The position numbers were made by a program, and so were the translations under genes. The notes under the pieces are model-generated. The model was not told where the DNA came from, did no database searches, and worked only from the letters and a program-made list of their open reading frames with translations. Shown one piece after another: positions 23,321 to 27,849 of a stretch of 27,849 nucleotides of DNA; positions within the stretch are counted from its first letter, which is position 1; each line of letters begins with the position of its first letter. The stretch is taken from contig JBFGWM010000007.1 in assembly GCA_041588495.1 (NCBI GenBank), positions 1 to 27,849 on the forward strand, read 5' to 3'. Origin of the DNA: JBFGWM01 sp041588495 (GTDB lineage: Bacteria; Pseudomonadota; Gammaproteobacteria; Pseudomonadales; JBFGWM01).

Positions 23321-25111
23321 TCAGAAACTGAACATGGACGGTATCACCTCGACCATCTTCTGCACGTCATCCTTGCCCTCCTTGCGGGCCTGGTCAAGGA
23401 GTTCACGCTGGTGGGAGTCCGACGGCGGCATCAGGGTGCCTTCCTTGCGGGTGCCCAGGTAACGCTCGTAGTCGAGCGCATCGGCGATCTCGACTGTTTC
23501 CTTGATCCGTTCCAGCACTTCCGCCTCGGTCTTGCCGTTCATGAAATCGAGGCGCGCCGAGGGGTTGCCGCGGTGGCAGGCGAAACAGTATTTCTCGTAG
23601 ACTTCCAGCACCGACCCGCTGGTGATCTCCAGGGGCGGGACACCTTCGACCATCGGCTCGGACATGCCCTCTGCGGTGCGGCAGCAGCTGGTTGGCATGA
23701 CCTCCACGCCGAGGGCCTTGAGCAGGCCGTCCATGACCGCCAGGCGGCGGAACGGAGCCGGTTCCAGGGCCGGGGCAATCCAGCTGCTCTCCAGGGCGTT
23801 CTCGATACGCTGCAGGTCGTAGTTGCTGTGTTTCTCCAGCAGGCGCTTGTCGTTCGGAGAGAACATCTGCGCCACACCGAATACCGCTTCCAGGGTGGCC
23901 GGGCCGTGTACCGCGAGCGGCGTGCGTGTGGTCAGCGGGTCCAGCTCGCTACGCAGTGGGGGCAGTTTCTCAAAGGCTTCCAGCTTGGCGTCCTCGTCCT
24001 GCTTGCGATGGGCCTGGCGTTGGGTGGGGTCCTGGCCGGACCCGCCGAACACGGCCTCGCGGATCAGGCCGAGGAAGCCGCTGGGCGCCGCGGTGTCTGT
24101 GAACGGATCCCGGCTCTGCAGGTCCCCGTTGTCCTGGATGATGCCCTGGGCCGGCCAGGAGGCTTTTTGCACACGCACCAGGTCAGGATAATCGCTGATC
24201 TCGGTGGAGAAACCGCCCGGGTTCCACAGGTAACGCAATGCGAGACGCAGGATATAGCGGCGACATTCCGTACCCTTGACGCGGTCTTCGCCGCAGCCGT
24301 CGATCCACATCTGCTGCGTGGTCGGGATCACGTTGCCGATGTTGGTCAGGTCGTCGTACGCTTCCGGCGTGGCCAGCTTGGTGACGATCTTCGCCCCGTG
24401 GTACTCGGCCTGGGCCGCCTGCTCCGCGGGAATGCCGCGGGCCTTGAGGATGGCGTTGGAAATCGCGGGCTGACCATTGGTCTCTTCCCACGGACGCACC
24501 GAGAAAATGGGGCCGCCGCCGGTGTGGCAGGTGAGACAGATGCCGCGCCGCGCGTACACGAGACGCGGTACGCAGCCCTCGCAGTAATCCTTCACCAGCT
24601 GGAACTCGAAACGGCCGGCCTCCTCGTTGTAGCTGATGATCTCGATCTCGTCGGCGAGCTCGGTCAGCCCGAAGAACACGCGGCTCTTCAGGTACAGGCC
24701 GTAATCGAAGTCGGAGTCCGGCAGCTTCGCATCGGATGCGGCCACGATGCGCGGGTGCTTGAAATCGGCCTCGGCCTTGAGGAGGGAGCGACCGTCCGGT
24801 ATCAGCACCTGGATCGGGTCGCGGGCATCCTTGTCATAACTGGCAAACAGGTCGACCAGTTTTTCAAACGGGTAAGGCAGGGCACCGTGTTCCGCGATGA
24901 CGTAATCGAACAGGGAACGGGTGCCTTCCGGCGGGACATCGGTATTGGGGATCAGGCGTGCCGATGGCCGGTTGGGGTCGGCCTTGAGTTTCTGCGCGGC
25001 GAGTTCATCGAGGCTGGGGCCGTCCTCCTCGGCTGTTTCGCCCTGATAGGCCTGCCAGCCATACCAGCCGGCGAAGGCGAAGAAAGCGAGGATCAGCAGC
25101 TTTTTAAACAT
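23321..25111 (-). CDS. Membrane-anchored di-heme c-type cytochrome, function unknown
   Basis: A 596-residue protein with an uncleaved-looking N-terminal helix (KKLLILAFFAFAGWYGW, 3-19), so it is probably tethered on the periplasmic side. Two heme motifs are present: CLTCH (192-196), followed by TGGGPIFSVRPWEETN, and CFACH (509-513). A CEGC pair (177-180) sits just before the first heme and another SCC at about 480. The GPIFS...WEETN block after the heme is a feature I associate with a poorly studied family of large c-type cytochromes. Only 32 bases separate its ATG from a strong terminator hairpin after the upstream 784-residue gene, so expression may depend on read-through. Probable electron acceptor for the neighbouring large cytochrome. 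Confidence 0.75.
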   Translation of the reverse strand: MFKKLLILAFFAFAGWYGWQAYQGETAEEDGPSLDELAAQKLKADPNRPSARLIPNTDVPPEGTRSLFDYVIAEHGALPYPFEKLVDLFASYDKDARDPIQVLIPDGRSLLKAEADFKHPRIVAASDAKLPDSDFDYGLYLKSRVFFGLTELADEIEIISYNEEAGRFEFQLVKDYCEGCVPRLVYARRGICLTCHTGGGPIFSVRPWEETNGQPAISNAILKARGIPAEQAAQAEYHGAKIVTKLATPEAYDDLTNIGNVIPTTQQMWIDGCGEDRVKGTECRRYILRLALRYLWNPGGFSTEISDYPDLVRVQKASWPAQGIIQDNGDLQSRDPFTDTAAPSGFLGLIREAVFGGSGQDPTQRQAHRKQDEDAKLEAFEKLPPLRSELDPLTTRTPLAVHGPATLEAVFGVAQMFSPNDKRLLEKHSNYDLQRIENALESSWIAPALEPAPFRRLAVMDGLLKALGVEVMPTSCCRTAEGMSEPMVEGVPPLEITSGSVLEVYEKYCFACHRGNPSARLDFMNGKTEAEVLERIKETVEIADALDYERYLGTRKEGTLMPPSDSHQRELLDQARKEGKDDVQKMVEVIPSMFSF

Positions 25112-25143
25112 ACGTGGCGATCGTGTCCCAGGATCAGGTTCGG

Positions 25144-25174
25144 AAAAAACGGGGAGGCAGTCGCCTCCCCGTTT
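25144..25174 (-). terminator. Strong intrinsic terminator between the two large cytochrome genes
   Basis: The stem CGGGGAGGC (25150-25158) / GCCTCCCCG (25163-25171) has nine GC-rich pairs, a four-base loop, and flanking AAA/TTT that extend it. On the minus strand the hairpin is followed directly by TTTTTT (complement of 25144-25149). It lies 51 bases after the stop of the 784-residue cytochrome gene and just before the 596-residue cytochrome gene. Confidence 0.85.
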
Positions 25175-25224
25175 CCATCATGCCACCGGTTCCACCTGAG
25201 CGGGAGACCGGCCGGGTCGCGGCC

Positions 25225-27579
25225 CTACATCAGTTTCAGGAACTCGGTCAGGGCCTCCTTGTCCGAGTCCGGAAGGTCGATGCCGAACTGGTGTCCCTTG
25301 TTCTCGACCAGGTCGTCGCACTTCTGGAACAGCGGGCTGTGCGGGTTGGAACTCGCGAAGTAGGCCACCGGCGTACCCTTGGGCACCGGGAGCTTGATGA
25401 AGCCCTTGCCATCCTCACGCGGCGCGATCTTGATGTCCATCGTGGTGCGCGCGGTCTTCGGCGTACGGTGCGGGTTGTCGTTCGGGTTGTCCGACATCAG
25501 CAGTTCCTTCATCGCGATCTCGAACTGGTTGATCCGTCCGCGCACCGTGTAGTCGATGGTCTTGCCATCCGGCAGGTACGTGAGTTCGCCGATCGCGTTG
25601 TTGTGCATGAACGGCGCGATGGCCCACAGCGACAACAGCGAGATGTTGCGCATGTAGCCGGAGCCGCCCTCGACCGGTACCGGGTCGCCGAACTCCATGC
25701 CACCGATCAGCGGGAACATGCGGTTGATCTTGCGCTGCACGGATCCCGGGGACGGACGGTTGCGATAGGTGATCGAGCCGTAGTCCTCCCAGATCTTGCC
25801 CTCGCTGTGGTTGTCGTGCATCGCGCGGCACATGTTGGTGCCGATCACGTTGAACGGGGTCGGCTCGTCGTTGCCCAGCCAGTCCTGGCCAAGCATCGGG
25901 TGCTCCTTGTCGGTGAACTGACGCGGGCGGGCATTGCCCTCGGCATCGCTCACCAGGAACTTGCTCTGGAATGCCGGCGAGTTGCGTTCAGACTCGTCGA
26001 ACTCGTATTTCCAGAAGCGTTCGTTGCCGAACACGTGACCCGCGTAGAACTCCTCGAGGGCGTCCTTGTCGCTGCGGATCGACTCCGGCGGCACCCGGGT
26101 CGAGTGACACACCGCGCATTCGCGTGCGAACACGTCGTGGCCGCGGGGCACTTTCTTCAGGTCGACGAACGCGGAACCGGGCGTGCCGTCCACGTCGGTG
26201 GCGTCGAGCAGGTAGAACGGACCACCCGCCAGCAGGTAGTTGGCCAGGTCAGGCATCTTGGCATCGGCGTAGTTCCAGGCCTCGCAGTCCTGGTAGCACT
26301 GCTTGACCCGTTGCGGGGACTGCCGGCTCTCGGGGCCGAAGAACGTACCCGGTATCGGGAAGTTCGGTACCCAGCACTCCTCCGTGCACATGCCGATGTT
26401 GATGTATACGCGGATCAGCGCCAGGTGATCACCCACCGAGTCCTCGCCACCCTTCAGTACGTGGAAGGTCGGGGCCTCTTTCACCTCGCCGGTGATCGGG
26501 TGCTTCATCTTGTGCTGGAACACCCGCTTGTTGAAGAAGTCGGTGATGTTGTTCTGGGTGCCCGGATTGTGCATGAAGTCGTTCGGGTTGAGCGACGTGT
26601 CGATGGTGCCCGGACGGTGTCCCATCAGCACCTGCTTGGCGAAGTGGTTATCCGGGGTGGCCGAGAAGAACCCGCTCAGCGGCTGAACAATGTGCTGGTT
26701 GCCGACGTGACCGGTGAGGTGCTCCCATTCCGGTTCGTTGGGGTTCTTGGGCGGATTGGTCGGGTCGAAGCTCACGTGACACTGGATACACGGGTGTCCG
26801 ATGGCCCAGCGCTTGTTCTCTTCCCACTCACCCGGCGTGTAGGGATCCTTGTGTGGATTGAAGTCGGCGGTCGCGTCCTTCAGGTACTTGCGATAACCGA
26901 GCACCCCACTGGAGTGCGGGTCCTGGCAGTCGTCGACCCACAGGGTGGACTCGTTGCCTTCCTTACAGTCGGGGTCGTTGATGAAACCCCACTTGGTGAA
27001 GCGGTGCTTGCGCTGGCGGGTGTCGAGCCATTCACCGTAATGCATGTGATCGCCGATGATGCGCTTGAGGTGGATCTCGTTGAGGTCCTGGTTGCCGAAG
27101 GTGCCCTTGAACCAGACATCGCGGCCGCGGCGGATGCGCTCGCGCCACATTGCAACTTCCTCCGGCTTCTCGGCTTCCATGTCTTTGAACAGTGACAGCA
27201 CGATGCGGCAGCCCTCGGCGTCGTAGCCGGTGGGTTGCGGCTGGTCGCAGGGCGGCGGCGTGTATTGGGGGATCGGCGCAATCGACCACTGGATGGGACC
27301 GCGCAGGGTGTGGGTCGAGGGGTCGACCTTCCAGATCTTTTTCGCGGCGAGGGTGTTATAGAAGTTGTCCTCGTACCACTTTTTATTCTCCAGCACCTTG
27401 GGGCTGCCGTGGTAGATCCCGTTGGCCTTGCCCATCCGCCCCATCATCTCGAGGGTGATGGGACGCAGGGTCCGGGTGAAGGGCTCGTCCGAAACCGGGA
27501 TCTTGTGGGGAGGCAACTCCATGGCTCCCATGGCCAGAGGAGTCAGGAGGAGAATCGCGATCAGGGACTTGTTTTTCAT
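25225..27579 (-). CDS. Large periplasmic di-heme cytochrome, RoxA/RoxB-like
   Basis: A 784-residue exported protein (signal 1-19). Heme motifs are CIQCH (264-268) and CAVCH (488-492). The stretch VYINIGMCTEECW (391-403), the GGPFYLLDATDVDG block before VPRGHDVFARECAVCH, FNVIGTNMCRAMHDN (576-590) and LLSLWAIAPFMHNNAIGEL (648-666) recall the RoxA/RoxB rubber-oxygenase group, di-heme enzymes that split polyisoprene with O2. It is longer than RoxA, with extra N-terminal sequence (about 60-250) and several non-heme cysteine pairs (C111/C124, C205/C218, C398/C402, C428/C432). The resemblance is from memory and could reflect a wider MauG-like superfamily. It is first in the minus-strand cluster. Substrate unknown; a role as oxygenase or peroxidase is inferred. 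Confidence 0.6.
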   Translation of the reverse strand: MKNKSLIAILLLTPLAMGAMELPPHKIPVSDEPFTRTLRPITLEMMGRMGKANGIYHGSPKVLENKKWYEDNFYNTLAAKKIWKVDPSTHTLRGPIQWSIAPIPQYTPPPCDQPQPTGYDAEGCRIVLSLFKDMEAEKPEEVAMWRERIRRGRDVWFKGTFGNQDLNEIHLKRIIGDHMHYGEWLDTRQRKHRFTKWGFINDPDCKEGNESTLWVDDCQDPHSSGVLGYRKYLKDATADFNPHKDPYTPGEWEENKRWAIGHPCIQCHVSFDPTNPPKNPNEPEWEHLTGHVGNQHIVQPLSGFFSATPDNHFAKQVLMGHRPGTIDTSLNPNDFMHNPGTQNNITDFFNKRVFQHKMKHPITGEVKEAPTFHVLKGGEDSVGDHLALIRVYINIGMCTEECWVPNFPIPGTFFGPESRQSPQRVKQCYQDCEAWNYADAKMPDLANYLLAGGPFYLLDATDVDGTPGSAFVDLKKVPRGHDVFARECAVCHSTRVPPESIRSDKDALEEFYAGHVFGNERFWKYEFDESERNSPAFQSKFLVSDAEGNARPRQFTDKEHPMLGQDWLGNDEPTPFNVIGTNMCRAMHDNHSEGKIWEDYGSITYRNRPSPGSVQRKINRMFPLIGGMEFGDPVPVEGGSGYMRNISLLSLWAIAPFMHNNAIGELTYLPDGKTIDYTVRGRINQFEIAMKELLMSDNPNDNPHRTPKTARTTMDIKIAPREDGKGFIKLPVPKGTPVAYFASSNPHSPLFQKCDDLVENKGHQFGIDLPDSDKEALTEFLKLM

Positions 27580-27849
27580 GGAGCGTGACTCCGTTTCTCG
27601 GTGTCCGGAAGAAATTGACCAGCCCGCAACGAGGCCGGCACCTGCTAAGTGTCTGAGAAGATTCTAGGAGATTTGGCTGCGAGAACAAGAATCCGGGTGT
27701 GGAACGGCGCCTGGGGTCGGATTTCAGGCGTGATTCGAGGCAGGTGGGGACAATCGCCCGGGAATTCGTTAAAAAGGGGTTAAAAAACAATCAGAAAGCG
27801 ATTGGCCGGGCGGCAGATGTTCGGTACGACATTCTCCAGGCCCGGGTTC
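27580..27849. other. Non-coding region upstream of the cytochrome cluster
   Basis: No convincing gene is seen in these 270 bases. The part nearer the window end is AT-richer (27770-27800, with AAAAAGGGGTTAAAAAA) than its surroundings and could hold regulatory sites. The promoter candidate at 27661-27688 lies within it. Confidence 0.5.
27661..27688 (-). promoter_or_regulatory. Candidate sigma-70 promoter for the large cytochrome gene
   Basis: On the minus strand TTGTTC (27688-27683) and TAGAAT (27666-27661) are spaced by 16 bases, about 80 bases before the ATG of the 784-residue cytochrome. Matches to consensus are 4/6 and 5/6. Confidence 0.45.

Noticed and set aside
25114..27195. Plus-strand open frame of 693 codons opposite the RoxA-like gene
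   Set aside because: Antisense shadow rich in Val/Arg/His with no signal peptide or motif; the minus strand has two heme motifs and a signal peptide.

Overview
The window reads as a stretch of a high-GC chromosome from a gammaproteobacterium with a respiratory, cytochrome-rich periplasm. The lineage call is inferred from an E. coli-like QueD, an AtuCDEF-type gene order, CopL- and SO_0444-type metal genes, and many periplasmic c-type cytochromes. No tRNA, rRNA, CRISPR array, transposase or integrase was seen. The gene layout is dense, with no gene-free stretch above about 270 bases.

Region 1 (1-5015, + strand) is a tight acyl-CoA catabolic operon: a carboxyltransferase beta subunit (its 5' end lies outside the window), an acyl-CoA dehydrogenase, an enoyl-CoA hydratase and a biotin-carrying alpha subunit. 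The order beta-dehydrogenase-hydratase-alpha is that of atuCDEF (acyclic terpene utilisation) rather than liuABCD (leucine). A HAD phosphatase follows (5104-5898).

Region 2 (5918-10847) is a heavy-metal island. On the minus strand are a CopL-like Cys/His-rich secreted protein, a TolC-like outer-membrane lipoprotein and a two-domain multicopper oxidase. Divergent from them, a MerR regulator sits behind a textbook MerR promoter with a 20-bp spacer and a dyad operator. It is translationally coupled to an SO_0444-type Cu/Zn permease with a periodic Cys-His tail. A DyP-peroxidase-like protein that seems to lack its catalytic residues (10913-11866) and queD (11967-12326) follow.

Region 3 (12409-20416) has two large membrane sensor kinases on the + strand. 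Between them, on the minus strand, is a three-gene redox operon: a MauG/CcpA-like di-heme peroxidase, a cupredoxin of the 'methylamine utilization protein' type and a cytochrome P460-family protein. The second kinase is divergent from this operon; neither kinase has a response-regulator gene beside it.

Region 4 (20521-27579, minus strand) is the least explained part. Transcription runs from a 784-residue di-heme protein resembling the RoxA/RoxB rubber-oxygenase group, through a hairpin terminator, to a 596-residue membrane-anchored di-heme cytochrome. Next come a mono-heme protein with a calcium-loop motif and a possible FMN-binding-like domain, a membrane protein with a periplasmic acidic 'DLFGD' repeat region and in-membrane histidines, and an SDR with a hydrophobic tail. 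This looks like an uncharacterised periplasmic oxidation system feeding electrons through cytochromes to the membrane. If the large cytochrome cleaves an isoprenoid, the Atu-type operon in the same window would be a logical downstream route; that link is inference only.
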